This document shows positions 16,702 through 26,463 of a stretch of DNA of 64,000 nt, in pieces. Where the stretch lies: assembly GCA_004564215.1 (NCBI GenBank), contig CP024846.1:3113501-3177500 (forward strand), in the 5' to 3' direction. Source of the stretch: Beijerinckiaceae bacterium (GTDB lineage Bacteria > Pseudomonadota > Alphaproteobacteria > Rhizobiales > Beijerinckiaceae). Numbering within the stretch: the stretch's first letter is position 1; the number at the start of each line of letters is the position of its first letter. The notes below the pieces were generated by a model. The model saw nothing but the letters and a program-made list of their open reading frames with translations, was not told the origin of the DNA and searched no databases. The position numbers and the translations under genes are program-made.

Positions 16702-19542
16702 ATGATGGAAAAGACTTTCGATCCCCAGGCGGTCGAAGGCCGTATTGCGGCGGCATGGCAAGCGGCAGGCGCATTCGAGGCCGGACGTCCCGAGCGGGCA
16801 GGGGCGGAGCCCTTCACGGTCGTCATTCCGCCGCCCAATGTTACCGGCTCCCTGCACATGGGCCATGCCCTCAACACGACCTTGCAGGACATCCTTTGCA
16901 GATTTGAGCGCATGCGAGGCAAGGACGTGCTGTGGCAACCCGGCACGGATCACGCCGGCATTGCGACGCAAATGGTTGTCGAGCGGCAGTTGATGGAGCA
17001 TCAGCAGCCTGGCCGGCTCGCCTTGGGCCGGGAAAAATTTTTGGAGCGCGTTTGGGAATGGAAAACCCAATCGGGCGGCGCGATCGTCAATCAATTGCAA
17101 CGGCTCGGCGCCTCCTGCGACTGGACGCGCGAGCGCTTCACCATGGACGAGGGTCTTTCCCGCGCTGTCGTGAAAGTCTTTGTTCAGCTCTATAAAGAAG
17201 GCCTGATCTACAAGGATAAGCGTCTCGTCAATTGGGACCCCCAGCTTCAGACCGCGATCTCCGACCTCGAAGTGGTGCAAGTCGAGACCAAGGGTCACCT
17301 CTGGTATTTCAAATATCCGGTTGTCGATGACTCCGGCGCCGACACCGGCGAATTTATCGTGGTCGCCACCACCCGGCCGGAAACCATGCTGGGCGATACG
17401 GCGGTCGCAGTGCATCCGAGCGATGAGCGCTATCTCCATCTTCACGGCAAAAAAGTGCGGCTGCCGCTCGTCGGGCGTTTGATCCCGGTCGTCGCCGACG
17501 AATATTCAGACCCTGAAAAAGGCACCGGCGCGGTGAAGATCACCCCCGCGCATGATTTCAACGACTTCGAGGTTGGTAAAAGGCATGGGCTGCCGCTCGT
17601 CAATGTGCTCGATGCGGAAGGCGCCATCACACTGCAAGGCAATGTCGATTTTCTCGACGGTTTGCCGGACTCTTATCCTTACGAAGAGACGATCGCCGCG
17701 CTCGACAGGAAATCGCGCGAGACAGCCCGTAAGATTGTGGTCGATATGATGGAGGCCCAGGGGCTTCTCGACAAAGTGGAGGCCAACCAGCACGCAGTTC
17801 CGCATGGCGATCGTTCGGGCGTCGTGCTTGAACCGCGACTCACCGATCAATGGTATGTCAATGCGAAGGTCTTGGCGGAGCCAGCGCTTGCTGCCGTGCG
17901 TGAAGGCAAGACCAAGTTCGTCCCAGAGAATTGGGACAAGACCTATTTTCAATGGCTGGATAACATCCAGCCCTGGTGTATCTCGCGGCAGCTTTGGTGG
18001 GGACACCAGATCCCGGTGTGGTATGGATTCGAGCCGGCCGGTTCGGGGTGGATCGCTCACTCCGATAAGCACGTCTTTGTCGCTGAAACCGAAGAACACG
18101 CGGTCTCTCTGGCGGAGGAGTATTACAAAGCAAAGGTAGTCGTTATTGGCGACGACTCGGAGATCTTTAAATCCGACTGGGTCAGTCGCATTCATTCGGG
18201 TGAGCGGCTCGATACCTATCCAATCCAGCGCGATCCCGACGTCCTCGACACCTGGTTCTCTTCCGCGCTCTGGCCTTTCTCCACCCTCGGCTGGCCGGAC
18301 GAGACGGCGGAGTTGAAACGCCGTTATCCGACGAGCGTGCTCATCACCGGTTTCGACATCATCTTCTTCTGGGTCGCAAGGATGATGATGATGGGCCTGC
18401 ATTTTATGGGCGAAGTGCCCTTCCACGACGTCTATATCCACGCCCTCGTCCGCGACGAGAAGGGCGCGAAGATGTCGAAGTCGAAGGGCAATGTCGTCGA
18501 TCCCATAAACCTCATCGAAGCCTATGGGGCGGATTCCCTGCGCTTCACTTTGGCTGCCATGGCCGCGCAAGGCCGCGACATCAAATTATCGACGCAGCGG
18601 ATTGAAGGGTACCGGAATTTCGGAACCAAACTTTGGAACTCCGCGCGCTTCGCGGAAATGAACGGCTGCGTGAGACAAGCGGGGTTCGATCCACGGCGAG
18701 TTCAGATCACCCTCAACAGCTGGATCATCGGTGAGACCGCCAAGTCGGTGGCCGAGGTGACAGCGGCGATCGAGGCCTATCGTTTCAACGATGCCGCGAA
18801 TGCCGCCTATCGTTTCGTCTGGAATATTTTTTGCGACTGGTATCTCGAACTCGCCAAGCCGCTGCTGCAAGGTGCCGATGGCCCGCCGAAGGAAGAAACC
18901 CGCGCCACAACCGCGTTCGTGCTCGAACAGATCATCAAGCTCCTGCATCCGTTCATGCCGTTCATCACGGAAGAACTTTGGCTGATCAAGGGCGCGGAAG
19001 GGCAACCCCGGGAAACTTTGTTGGCGCTGGCGGAATGGCCGAGGCTCGAAGGCTACGATAATCCGGCTGCCGAAGCAGAAATCGGTTTTATCGTCGAACT
19101 CGTCTCGGAAGTGCGCTCGGTACGCGCGGAGATGAATGTTCCCGCCGCCGCGCAAATCCCCTTGGTGCTCGTCGCCGCGTCCAAGGAAGCAAAATCCTAC
19201 GCGGAAAACTGGGACGAGACGCTGCGGCGGTTGGCCCGGCTTTCAGAAATTTCTTTTGCATCCGAGGCGCCGGAAAAATCCGTGCAAATGATCGTGCGGA
19301 AAACCCTCGCTGCGTTGCCGCTTCAGGGCGTCATTGACTTTGCGGCGGAAAAGAATCGGCTGGCCAAAGAGATTACGAAATTAAGGGGTGAGGTGGGCAA
19401 GATCGAAGCCAAGCTTGGCAACGCCGACTTCATCGCGCGCGCCCCCGAAGAAGTCGTCGAGGAAAACCGCGACAGGCTGGCGGAAGCGCTCTCCCGGGCG
19501 GACAAGCTCGAAGCCGCGCTGGAGCGACTGAGCGGTGCCTAA
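16702..19542 (+). CDS. valS: valyl-tRNA synthetase
   Basis: The protein has 946 residues, a class I aminoacyl-tRNA synthetase charging tRNA-Val. The HIGH motif is HMGH at residues 52-55, within PPPNVTGSLHMGH. The editing (CP1) domain occupies roughly residues 190-390, including TTRPETMLGDTAV. The KMSKS motif lies near residue 591. An anticodon-binding helical domain follows, and the C-terminal coiled coil (about 880-945) is typical of ValRS. The frame is intact, converging with mntH eight bases downstream. Confidence 0.98.
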   Translation: MMEKTFDPQAVEGRIAAAWQAAGAFEAGRPERAGAEPFTVVIPPPNVTGSLHMGHALNTTLQDILCRFERMRGKDVLWQPGTDHAGIATQMVVERQLMEHQQPGRLALGREKFLERVWEWKTQSGGAIVNQLQRLGASCDWTRERFTMDEGLSRAVVKVFVQLYKEGLIYKDKRLVNWDPQLQTAISDLEVVQVETKGHLWYFKYPVVDDSGADTGEFIVVATTRPETMLGDTAVAVHPSDERYLHLHGKKVRLPLVGRLIPVVADEYSDPEKGTGAVKITPAHDFNDFEVGKRHGLPLVNVLDAEGAITLQGNVDFLDGLPDSYPYEETIAALDRKSRETARKIVVDMMEAQGLLDKVEANQHAVPHGDRSGVVLEPRLTDQWYVNAKVLAEPALAAVREGKTKFVPENWDKTYFQWLDNIQPWCISRQLWWGHQIPVWYGFEPAGSGWIAHSDKHVFVAETEEHAVSLAEEYYKAKVVVIGDDSEIFKSDWVSRIHSGERLDTYPIQRDPDVLDTWFSSALWPFSTLGWPDETAELKRRYPTSVLITGFDIIFFWVARMMMMGLHFMGEVPFHDVYIHALVRDEKGAKMSKSKGNVVDPINLIEAYGADSLRFTLAAMAAQGRDIKLSTQRIEGYRNFGTKLWNSARFAEMNGCVRQAGFDPRRVQITLNSWIIGETAKSVAEVTAAIEAYRFNDAANAAYRFVWNIFCDWYLELAKPLLQGADGPPKEETRATTAFVLEQIIKLLHPFMPFITEELWLIKGAEGQPRETLLALAEWPRLEGYDNPAAEAEIGFIVELVSEVRSVRAEMNVPAAAQIPLVLVAASKEAKSYAENWDETLRRLARLSEISFASEAPEKSVQMIVRKTLAALPLQGVIDFAAEKNRLAKEITKLRGEVGKIEAKLGNADFIARAPEEVVEENRDRLAEALSRADKLEAALERLSGA

Positions 19543-19550
19543 ATCACGAA

Positions 19551-20879
19551 TTAGCCGGCGATTGCGTCGAAGACGAGCTTGCTGTTCAGCGCGATGATGG
19601 CAATGGCGATCACCGCGGCGACGGCGCTCGTCAGCCAGGGCGCGACGAGGCTACCCATGAGCTTGCGCGAGGCGGTAAACCAAACCAGCGGGACAACGGC
19701 GAAGGGCAGGGTAAGGCTCAGCACCACTTGGCTCAGAACGAGCAAACCGTTGGTCGCACTCGCGCCACCAATAAGGATGGCGGCGACCGCCGGCACAATC
19801 GCGATGAGCCGTGTCAAAAGCCGCCGCGCCACGGGGTTGAGCCTGATATTGACGAAACCCTCCATGACGATCTGACCGGCAAGCGTCGCCGTCAAAGTCG
19901 AGTTCAGGCCGCAGGCGATGAGAGCGATGGCGAACAGCTTGGCGGCGAGCGCGCTTCCCAGCAGGGGCGCGATCAAGCGATAGGCGTCCGGCAGCTCGGC
20001 AACTTCCAAATGGCCATGTGCGTGAAACGCTGCTGCCGCGAGAATCAGGATCGACCCGTTGATCAGGAGCGCGAAGAAAAGCGCGATCGTCGAATCGAGA
20101 ATTGCGAAACGGATCGCGGACGCCCTTTCGGCGGTGCTCGGGCCGACCGCTCGCGTCAGGACAATGCCGGAGTGCAGATAGAGATTATGGGGCATGACGG
20201 TCGCGCCCAAAATCCCAAGTGCAATATAAAGCATCGCCGGGTTGGTGAAGAGTTCGCGGCTGGGCAGAAGGCCCCTGGCGACTTCCGCCATGTCAGGCCG
20301 GGCGAGGACAAGTTCGATCGCGAAACAGGATGCGATCAAGATGAGAAGCGAGACGACGAAGGCTTCGAGCTTGCGGAAACCGAACCGCATGAACGCAAGG
20401 ATGAGCAAGGCGTCGAGCGTCGTCAAAATAACCCCTGCACCCAGCGGCAAGCCGGTCAGCAGTTCGAGGCCGATGGCAGTGCCGATGACCTCGGCGAGGT
20501 CGGTCGCCACGATCGCCGTCTCCACGACCAGCCAGACCCCGATGCTAACCAGCCGAGGAAATGCATCGCGACAGTTCTGCGCGAGATCGCGCCCCGTCGC
20601 AAAGGCGAGCCGCGCCGACAGGGCCTGAAGGACGATGGCCATGAGGCTCGACAGAACGGCAACATAAAGCAACGCGGTGCCGAAGCTGGAGCCACCAGCC
20701 AGCGCCGTCGCCCAATTGCCGGGATCCATATATCCGGTGGCGACGAGATAGCCGGGCCCCGCAAAACCCAGAAAACGACGAAAGGGCGATCCGCCTTTGG
20801 GCACATGCACGCTGCCGTGCGCTGCTCCGAGTGAGCGCGCGGCCTCCTTTGGGAGCGTGTCGGCAGCGGACGACGACAT
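19551..20879 (-). CDS. mntH: NRAMP family Mn2+/Fe2+ transporter
   Basis: The ATG at 20879 has AAAGGA upstream and gives 442 residues. Eleven membrane segments are expected. The metal-binding motif of helix 1 is present as DPGNWATA (residues ~53-60), and the second family motif, [14 protein letters not shown], lies near residue 230. NRAMP proteins import Mn2+ (or Fe2+) with protons. The gene is divergent from an mntR homologue, and the shared region carries an MntR-type operator overlapping its predicted promoter. It is therefore likely repressed when manganese is plentiful. Confidence 0.96.
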   Translation of the reverse strand: MSSSAADTLPKEAARSLGAAHGSVHVPKGGSPFRRFLGFAGPGYLVATGYMDPGNWATALAGGSSFGTALLYVAVLSSLMAIVLQALSARLAFATGRDLAQNCRDAFPRLVSIGVWLVVETAIVATDLAEVIGTAIGLELLTGLPLGAGVILTTLDALLILAFMRFGFRKLEAFVVSLLILIASCFAIELVLARPDMAEVARGLLPSRELFTNPAMLYIALGILGATVMPHNLYLHSGIVLTRAVGPSTAERASAIRFAILDSTIALFFALLINGSILILAAAAFHAHGHLEVAELPDAYRLIAPLLGSALAAKLFAIALIACGLNSTLTATLAGQIVMEGFVNIRLNPVARRLLTRLIAIVPAVAAILIGGASATNGLLVLSQVVLSLTLPFAVVPLVWFTASRKLMGSLVAPWLTSAVAAVIAIAIIALNSKLVFDAIAG

Positions 20880-20991
20880 GATGTTCCTTTCGTGCAATGG
20901 CCCCAATTATCGCTCTGCGTCGGCAAGCGACGAAAATGAGGCATGACCAATCGCGGTCGGCCACCCCTCTTCACCGCGTCTCCACCCTCAA

Positions 20992-21020
20992 GGTGTAGCA
21001 TTGGCTACAAAACTAATCAA
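20992..21020 (-). promoter_or_regulatory. predicted mntH promoter
   Basis: On the minus strand TTGATT (21020-21015) and TACACC (20997-20992, preceded by TGC) are 17 bases apart. The second hexamer is weak but has the extended -10 TG. The MntR-like palindrome covers the spacer and most of the -10, as expected for a repressible promoter. Start of transcription would be near 20985, leaving a leader of about 105 bases. Confidence 0.4.
20994..21009. promoter_or_regulatory. MntR operator
   Basis: TGTAGC-ATTG-GCTACA is a perfect 16-base palindrome with the TAGC-N4-GCTA core. The E. coli MntR box at mntH has the same TAGC-N4-GCTA core (established knowledge). Here it lies between divergent mntH and mntR-like genes, so both genome context and sequence agree. 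Confidence 0.8.
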
Positions 21021-21102
21021 AACTAAAAAAGTTGACTCCGATATTTTTTCTTCGACTTTGGAGTGAGGGTGCGGAATTGGCCGGGGGGAGGCCCAACGTC
21101 AG

Positions 21103-21567
21103 ATGCGCTTAAAAAAATTGGACCTGGCGGCACCGGTCGAGTTGCCGGCGGAAGCAACCCAGGCACTACGTTTTGAAAAGGCCCGCTCCGCTCAAGCGAC
21201 GGCGGTCCTGGAGGATTACGTCGAGCTGATCGACGATCTCTTGGCGAGCGGCGGCGAGGCCCGCCCGACGGACATCGCGCGTCGTCTCGGCGTGACGCAT
21301 GCCACCGCAATCAAAACCATTTCCCGCCTCAAGCGGGAAGGCCTCGCCACCTCTCGACTCTATAGAGGCGTTTTCCTGACAGAGGAGGGGCACGGGCTTG
21401 CCGACCGTGTCCGCGCCCGCCATCGCCTGGTCGTCGAGCTGCTGCGGGCGGTGGGCGTTCCGGAGCAATGCGCCGAGCTCGACGCCGAGGGAATTGAGCA
21501 CCATGTTTCCGACGTCGCGCTGGCGGCTTTTGCGCGTTTTCTCAAGCGCCCGGCAGGGCAGCCGTGA
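21103..21567 (+). CDS. mntR: MntR-like DtxR-family manganese-responsive repressor
   Basis: The protein has 154 residues. The N-terminal winged helix-turn-helix (about 35-95) includes ARPTDIARRLGVTHATAIKTISRLKREGL. The metal-binding dimerisation domain (about 95-148) shows the pattern E-H/C typical of MntR: GHGLADRVRARHRLVVELLRAVGV and DAEGIEHHVSD. The length and the lack of a C-terminal SH3 domain match the short MntR type rather than IdeR. It is divergent from mntH with an MntR box in between, which fixes the likely target. The first ~30 residues are a non-conserved extension like that of enterobacterial MntR. Confidence 0.92.
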   Translation: MRLKKLDLAAPVELPAEATQALRFEKARSAQATAVLEDYVELIDDLLASGGEARPTDIARRLGVTHATAIKTISRLKREGLATSRLYRGVFLTEEGHGLADRVRARHRLVVELLRAVGVPEQCAELDAEGIEHHVSDVALAAFARFLKRPAGQP

Positions 21568-21604
21568 GCCGCGGAAAGATTGGCGCGTGGGAAGGCCGGA
21601 AACT

Positions 21605-21635
21605 TTAATCAATCTTTAATTTAATGAACCTTTAA
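21605..21635. promoter_or_regulatory. two tandem CtrA-type sites upstream of ilvD
   Basis: Two perfect TTAA-N7-TTAA boxes lie end to end, at 21605-21619 and 21621-21635. They start 38 bases after the mntR stop and about 380 bases before the ilvD start. The remaining ~375 bases of the gap hold no gene I can support; a Leu-codon-rich stretch near 21830-21865 is discussed separately. Which transcript these sites control is not clear. Confidence 0.55.
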
Positions 21636-22013
21636 TCATAACGCTGCGAAGGCAGCGCTTGCCGACTCAAGTGCTGGCTGCCGCCAAAATCTCGGTGCCG
21701 TGCGGACTTAAGGGGGACCGGAAGGCTGTGGTTTCGGTGCGTAAAAAAGGGCGTAGAAAATTTGTGGCTTTGAAGTCACAGAGCACAGCGCGTTTACTTC
21801 AACTTGGCGGTACAAGAAGAAGTTTCTTTTTTGCTCTTGAACAACTTGCTACTGTTGCTTGGAACACCACCCCATCGGCGGGGCTTTGGGTTAGCCGAGT
21901 TCTCGCAAACAGGATTGATCGCCAGCTTCCCAGCGCGGCACCAGGGCTACCTCGACCTCCTAAAATTTCGTTCCCATTCATCAATACGGCCATTTCGTCC
22001 GGAGCCATTTTTA

Positions 22014-23744
22014 ATGGACTTGCGTGTGTTCGACAAAAGTAAGCTTCCCAGCCGCCATGTGACGGAAGGCACATCTCGTGCGCCGCACCGTTCATATTTG
22101 TACGCGATGGGGCTGACGCGCGAGCAAATTCACCAGCCCTTGGTCGGCGTGGCGTCTTGTTGGAACGAGGCGGCGCCCTGCAACATCTCATTGATGCGGC
22201 AGGCCCAGGCGGTCAAAACGGGGGTTTCCGCGGCGGGGGGTACGCCGCGCGAATTCTGCACGATCACGGTAACGGACGGGATCGCCATGGGGCACGAGGG
22301 GATGAAATCATCGCTGGTTTCGCGGGACGTGATTGCCGACTCCGTCGAGCTCACCATGCGCGGACATTGCTATGATGCGCTCGTGGGCCTTGCCGGCTGC
22401 GACAAGTCGCTGCCCGGCATGATGATGGCGATGCTGCGTCTCAACGTCCCTTCGATTTTCATCTACGGCGGATCGATCCTGCCCGGCACCTTCAAGGGCC
22501 GGCCTGTCACAGTGCAGGACCTTTTCGAGGCGGTCGGGAAATATTCGGTTGGCGAGATGTCGGATGAGGATCTCGACACGCTCGAAACCGTGGCCTGTCC
22601 CTCGGCCGGCGCCTGCGGCGCCCAGTTCACCGCCAATACGATGGCAACGGTTTCCGAAGCGATCGGGCTCGCGTTGCCTTATTCCGCCGGCGCGCCCGCG
22701 CCCTACGAAATCCGGGACCGCTTCTGCTCGACCGCCGGCGAAATGGTGATGGAGCTGGTGGCCCGGAATCTGCGCCCCCGCGACATCGTCACCCGGAAGG
22801 CGCTCGAAAATGCCGCGACGGTCGTGGCTGCGTCCGGCGGGTCCACCAATGCTGCGCTGCATCTGCCGGCAATTGCCAATGAATGCGGCATCAAGTTCGA
22901 TCTGTTCGACGTCGCCGAAATCTTCCACAAGACGCCGTACATCGCCGACCTCAAGCCCGGCGGCAAATATGTCGCGAAAGACATGTTCGAGGCTGGCGGC
23001 GTTCCGCTGCTCATGAAGACGCTTCTGGATAACGGCTTTTTGCATGGCGACTGTCTCACCGTCACAGGTCGGACCATCGCTGAAAATTTGGCGAAAGTTG
23101 CCTGGAATCCGGACCAGGACGTTATCTGGCCGGCCGACAAGCCGATCGCGCCGACGGGTGGCGTTGTTGGCCTGAAGGGAAACCTCGCTCCAGAGGGCGC
23201 GATCGTGAAAGTCGCCGGTATGGCGCAGTCCGAGCTCACCTTCCGGGGGCCGGCTCTTTGCTTCGACAATGAAGAGGATTGCTTCGAGGCGGTGACCCAT
23301 CGCCGCTATCAAGAAGGCTGTGTTTTCGTCATCCGCTACGAAGGACCCCGGGGCGGGCCGGGTATGCGGGAAATGCTGGCGACGACGGCGGCGCTCTATG
23401 GCCAAGGCATGGGATCGAAAGTGGCTCTCGTAACGGATGGCCGTTTCTCCGGGGCCACCCGCGGATTTTGCATTGGACATGTCGGGCCCGAAGCGGCCCT
23501 CGGCGGCCCGATTGCCCTCGTGCGCGACGGCGACATGATCGAGATCGACGCGATCAAGGGAACCATCGTCCTCCAAATAGAGGATGCGGAATTCGAAAAA
23601 AGAAAAAAAGAATGGCAACCGCGTAAAACCAATTTCGGTTCCGGCGCGTTATGGAAATATGCACAGCTGGTTGGTCCGGCTGTCACCGGAGCGGTAACGC
23701 ATCCGGGGGCGTTGAGTGAAATAAATGTTTATGCTGACATCTAG
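22014..23744 (+). CDS. ilvD: dihydroxy-acid dehydratase
   Basis: The ATG at 22014 begins [19 protein letters not shown], the usual N-terminus of the family, giving 576 residues. The frame is open another 210 bases upstream without family similarity. The enzyme dehydrates dihydroxy-acids in valine, leucine and isoleucine synthesis using an iron-sulfur cluster. Conserved Cys motifs are visible: [23 protein letters not shown] and [15 protein letters not shown]. The C-terminal [19 protein letters not shown] block is intact. Its last 20 bases overlap the start of the ExoR-like gene, suggesting translational coupling. Confidence 0.97.
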   Translation: MDLRVFDKSKLPSRHVTEGTSRAPHRSYLYAMGLTREQIHQPLVGVASCWNEAAPCNISLMRQAQAVKTGVSAAGGTPREFCTITVTDGIAMGHEGMKSSLVSRDVIADSVELTMRGHCYDALVGLAGCDKSLPGMMMAMLRLNVPSIFIYGGSILPGTFKGRPVTVQDLFEAVGKYSVGEMSDEDLDTLETVACPSAGACGAQFTANTMATVSEAIGLALPYSAGAPAPYEIRDRFCSTAGEMVMELVARNLRPRDIVTRKALENAATVVAASGGSTNAALHLPAIANECGIKFDLFDVAEIFHKTPYIADLKPGGKYVAKDMFEAGGVPLLMKTLLDNGFLHGDCLTVTGRTIAENLAKVAWNPDQDVIWPADKPIAPTGGVVGLKGNLAPEGAIVKVAGMAQSELTFRGPALCFDNEEDCFEAVTHRRYQEGCVFVIRYEGPRGGPGMREMLATTAALYGQGMGSKVALVTDGRFSGATRGFCIGHVGPEAALGGPIALVRDGDMIEIDAIKGTIVLQIEDAEFEKRKKEWQPRKTNFGSGALWKYAQLVGPAVTGAVTHPGALSEINVYADI

Positions 23745-24564
23745 CCGCATAGTCGGGATTGCGCTTTTTGGCTTGGCAGTCATGCTGCCGGGGTCTCGCA
23801 TCGGCGCCTTCGAGCGCGCCGACGGGGCTGGCGTGGACAAATCTCCGCTGCAAAGCTTTCAGTCCCCAAAATCGGCGCTGAAGGCGGGCCTGGAAGGTTT
23901 CCGCTCAGGCGATTCCGACTCGGCGCTAGAAGCTTTGAAATATGCGGCGGCCGGCGGCGAAACGCTGGCGCGATGGAAGCTCGCCAAAATGTACGCCAAC
24001 GGCGACGGCGTGCCTCGCGACGACCTCAAGGCCTATGAATATTTCTCACAAATCGTCGCCAGTTACGACGAGGACGACCCGAGCCGGCGGGACGTCTCGA
24101 TGGTGTCGAGCGCCATTGTCGCGATCGGCGTGTATAATTTGAACGGAATTGCCAGCTCCAAGGTGAAGCCGGATCCGTCGCGCGCGCTTGAAATGTTTCG
24201 CTTCGCCGCCACCAATTTTGGCGACGCCAATGCCCAATATAATTTGGCCCGGATGCATCTGGACGGCGCCGGCGTCGAGAAGGATGGCCGCGAGGCGGCC
24301 CGCTGGCTTTTCCTTGCTGCCGACAAAGGCCATCTTCAGGCGGAGGCTCTTCTCGGGCAGATGCTTTTTGCAGGCCGCGAAGGCATCCAGCCCCAGCGTG
24401 CCCAGGGTCTGATGTGGCTCACCCTGGCGCGGGAAGCGGCGGTCGATTCCAAAAAGGATAAATGGATCATCGATCTTTACGACACGGCTGTGGCTTCCGC
24501 GAATGACGCCGATCGTCAAAACGCACTCAATTTCCTCGAAGCCTATCTGAAGCGCCGCAATTAA
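23725..24564 (+). CDS. Sel1-repeat periplasmic protein, ExoR-like
   Basis: The protein has 279 residues with an N-terminal signal peptide (about 1-28). Sel1/TPR-like repeats follow: [30 protein letters not shown] near residue 55, a middle block at 150-185 with [13 protein letters not shown], and [22 protein letters not shown] near 195. The order and spacing match ExoR, the periplasmic inhibitor of the ExoS/ChvI two-component system in rhizobia that controls exopolysaccharide, motility and acid response. No exoS/chvI genes are nearby. The start overlaps the end of ilvD by 20 bases. ExoR identity is inferred from memory of the family; a generic Sel1 protein is the alternative. Confidence 0.8.
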   Translation: MFMLTSSRIVGIALFGLAVMLPGSRIGAFERADGAGVDKSPLQSFQSPKSALKAGLEGFRSGDSDSALEALKYAAAGGETLARWKLAKMYANGDGVPRDDLKAYEYFSQIVASYDEDDPSRRDVSMVSSAIVAIGVYNLNGIASSKVKPDPSRALEMFRFAATNFGDANAQYNLARMHLDGAGVEKDGREAARWLFLAADKGHLQAEALLGQMLFAGREGIQPQRAQGLMWLTLAREAAVDSKKDKWIIDLYDTAVASANDADRQNALNFLEAYLKRRN

Positions 24565-24851
24565 CCGATCCCTGGCAGAAGCTGCGCCCGAGGCTGCGGG
24601 GTAGGTTGCCCGCGCCTTTGTGCGCATTTGCCTGGTTGTGGCAATTTAGACCGCTGAGACGCGAGCGCGGCGAAGGCGGAACAGCCAGCCCCCTCTGTCT
24701 CGATGACATCGAGCCGGCAAATGCGGGCCCGGAAAGTCGCACGCTGATGGAGAAATTCGGTCGACTGCATGCGGTGCGAAGCGGGCTGGCGTGACCGCGA
24801 CAGTGCTATTTCTGTGGGCGTCTTTTCAATAGATCCAGCGGGATAGGGGCC

Positions 24852-25649
24852 ATGGCGCGGATCAGGGTCGGAATTGGCGGATGGAATTTCGTCCCTTGGC
24901 GTGACAACTTCTATCCACGCGGGCTGCCCCAAGCGCAAGAACTGCACTATGCGAGCCGCCACGTTACGGCAATCGAAATCAACGCAACCTTTTACCGGAC
25001 CCAAACCGCTCAAAGCTTTCGCCGCTGGGCGGCCGAAACCCCGGATGATTTCGTCTTTGCGGTCAAAGCGCATCGACTGAGCACCCATCGTAAGCAGCTT
25101 GCGGACTCCGGGCCCGCGATCGAACATTTTCTGTCAAGTGGGTTGCTGGAGCTTGGCCCCAAGCTCGGTCCTGTGCTTTGGCAATTTGCTGCGACGAAAA
25201 AATTCGAGCCGGAGGATTTCGAGGCCTTTCTTGCGGCCTTGGCTGAAAAAGATGGCTCACAGCTGCGCCATGTCGTCGAGGTGCGCCACCCAAGTTTCTG
25301 CGATCCGGCCTTCGTCGCTTTGGCTCGGCGCTACAACACCGCGATCTGTATTGCTGATTCTGACAAATATCCGCAGATCGCAGATATCAGCGCCGATTTC
25401 GTTTATGCCCGTCTGCAACGAACCAAAGCCTCGCGCGAGTCCGGCTATGCGGGAAGCGAGATCGAGTCCTGGTCTGAACGTGCCCAACTATGGGCCAAGG
25501 GCGGGGACCCGAAAGACCTTCAGCATTTCGCAACGATGGGGGCCAAAAAGCTGAAGGAGCGCGACAGCTTTATCTTCTTTATCTCCGGCGCCAAGGAACG
25601 CAATCCGGCCGCGGCTTGCGCGCTCCTTGAGCGATTGGAGCAAGAATAG
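24852..25649 (+). CDS. DUF72 domain protein
   Basis: The protein has 265 residues. The TIM-barrel-like DUF72 (YecE) family is recognised by the N-terminal VGIGGWNFVPWRDNFYP, the EINATFYRTQ motif near residue 42, FAVKAHRLSTH near 72 and VEVRHPSF near 140. The function is not established. The start at 24852 follows a GATAGGGGCC ribosome binding region. The 287 bases upstream hold no gene I can support. Confidence 0.9.
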   Translation: MARIRVGIGGWNFVPWRDNFYPRGLPQAQELHYASRHVTAIEINATFYRTQTAQSFRRWAAETPDDFVFAVKAHRLSTHRKQLADSGPAIEHFLSSGLLELGPKLGPVLWQFAATKKFEPEDFEAFLAALAEKDGSQLRHVVEVRHPSFCDPAFVALARRYNTAICIADSDKYPQIADISADFVYARLQRTKASRESGYAGSEIESWSERAQLWAKGGDPKDLQHFATMGAKKLKERDSFIFFISGAKERNPAAACALLERLEQE

Positions 25650-25686
25650 CGAAGCTGGAGCTTTGGGCGTGGCGGCCAACTACCGC

Positions 25687-26463
25687 CTACGAAAGTTCAA
25701 TCCGAACCGGCACATGATCGGAGGGCTTGTCATCACCGCGCCTCTCCTTGTCGATCGTAACCTCGGTCAACCGATCCGCCGCCCGTGGCGAAAGCAGGAG
25801 ATGATCGATGCGGATGCCTTTGTTGCGTTGCCAAGCGCCAGCCTGATAGTCCCAGAACGTATAGAGCCCCGGTTCGTCCGTGGTCGCTCGCAGGGCGTCG
25901 GTCAAGCCGAGATTGATAAGGGCGCGAAAACGGTCGCGTGTCGCTGGCAGAAACAACGCATCGTTTGCCCAGGCGGCCGGGTCGGCGCAGTCCTGCGGTG
26001 TTGGGATGACGTTAAAGTCGCCGGCGAGCACAAGCGGTTCCTCAAGCGCCAGAAGGCTTCTGGCGTGCGCGATCAGGCGGTCCATGAACGCGAGCTTGTA
26101 GGTATATTTTTCGGTGAGAGGCGGATTTCCGTTCGGTAAATAGATCGAGGCGACCCGGACGATTCCCCTGGCGTCGGGAACGATGGCTTCGATATAGCGG
26201 GCCTGTTCATCCTCAGGATCACCCGGCAGCCCCCGCGCGATTTCGATCGGCGTCTTCGAGAGAAGCGCCACGCCGTTAAAGCCTTTTTGGCCGTGCACGG
26301 CGACGTTATAGCCAAGGGCCTCGACTTCCATATGGGGGAAGGCCGCGTCGACGCATTTGAGTTCCTGGAGGCACAGGACGTCTGGCGAGACTTCGCGCAA
26401 ATAGCGCAACAGATGCTCGGTGCGTTGGCGAACCGAATTGACATTCCAGGTCGCGATCTTCAC
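25687..26463 (-). CDS. xthA: exodeoxyribonuclease III (AP endonuclease)
   Basis: The protein has 258 residues, an EEP-superfamily nuclease for base-excision repair of abasic sites. Visible catalytic motifs are MKIATWNVNSVRQR at the N-terminus, LQELKC (metal Glu) near residue 38, LAGDFNVIPTPQD near 145 and the terminal SDHVPVRIEL. Its ATG overlaps the stop of the upstream UbiH-like gene by four bases, so the two are probably co-translated. Confidence 0.96.
   Translation of the reverse strand: MKIATWNVNSVRQRTEHLLRYLREVSPDVLCLQELKCVDAAFPHMEVEALGYNVAVHGQKGFNGVALLSKTPIEIARGLPGDPEDEQARYIEAIVPDARGIVRVASIYLPNGNPPLTEKYTYKLAFMDRLIAHARSLLALEEPLVLAGDFNVIPTPQDCADPAAWANDALFLPATRDRFRALINLGLTDALRATTDEPGLYTFWDYQAGAWQRNKGIRIDHLLLSPRAADRLTEVTIDKERRGDDKPSDHVPVRIELS

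Noticed and set aside
19728..20834. 368-codon plus-strand frame opposite mntH
   Set aside because: It is a charged, low-complexity shadow of the mntH coding strand, which has clear NRAMP motifs.
24606..24794. 62-codon frame between the ExoR-like and DUF72 genes
   Set aside because: No ribosome binding site, no motif, low-complexity Arg/Ala/Gly composition.
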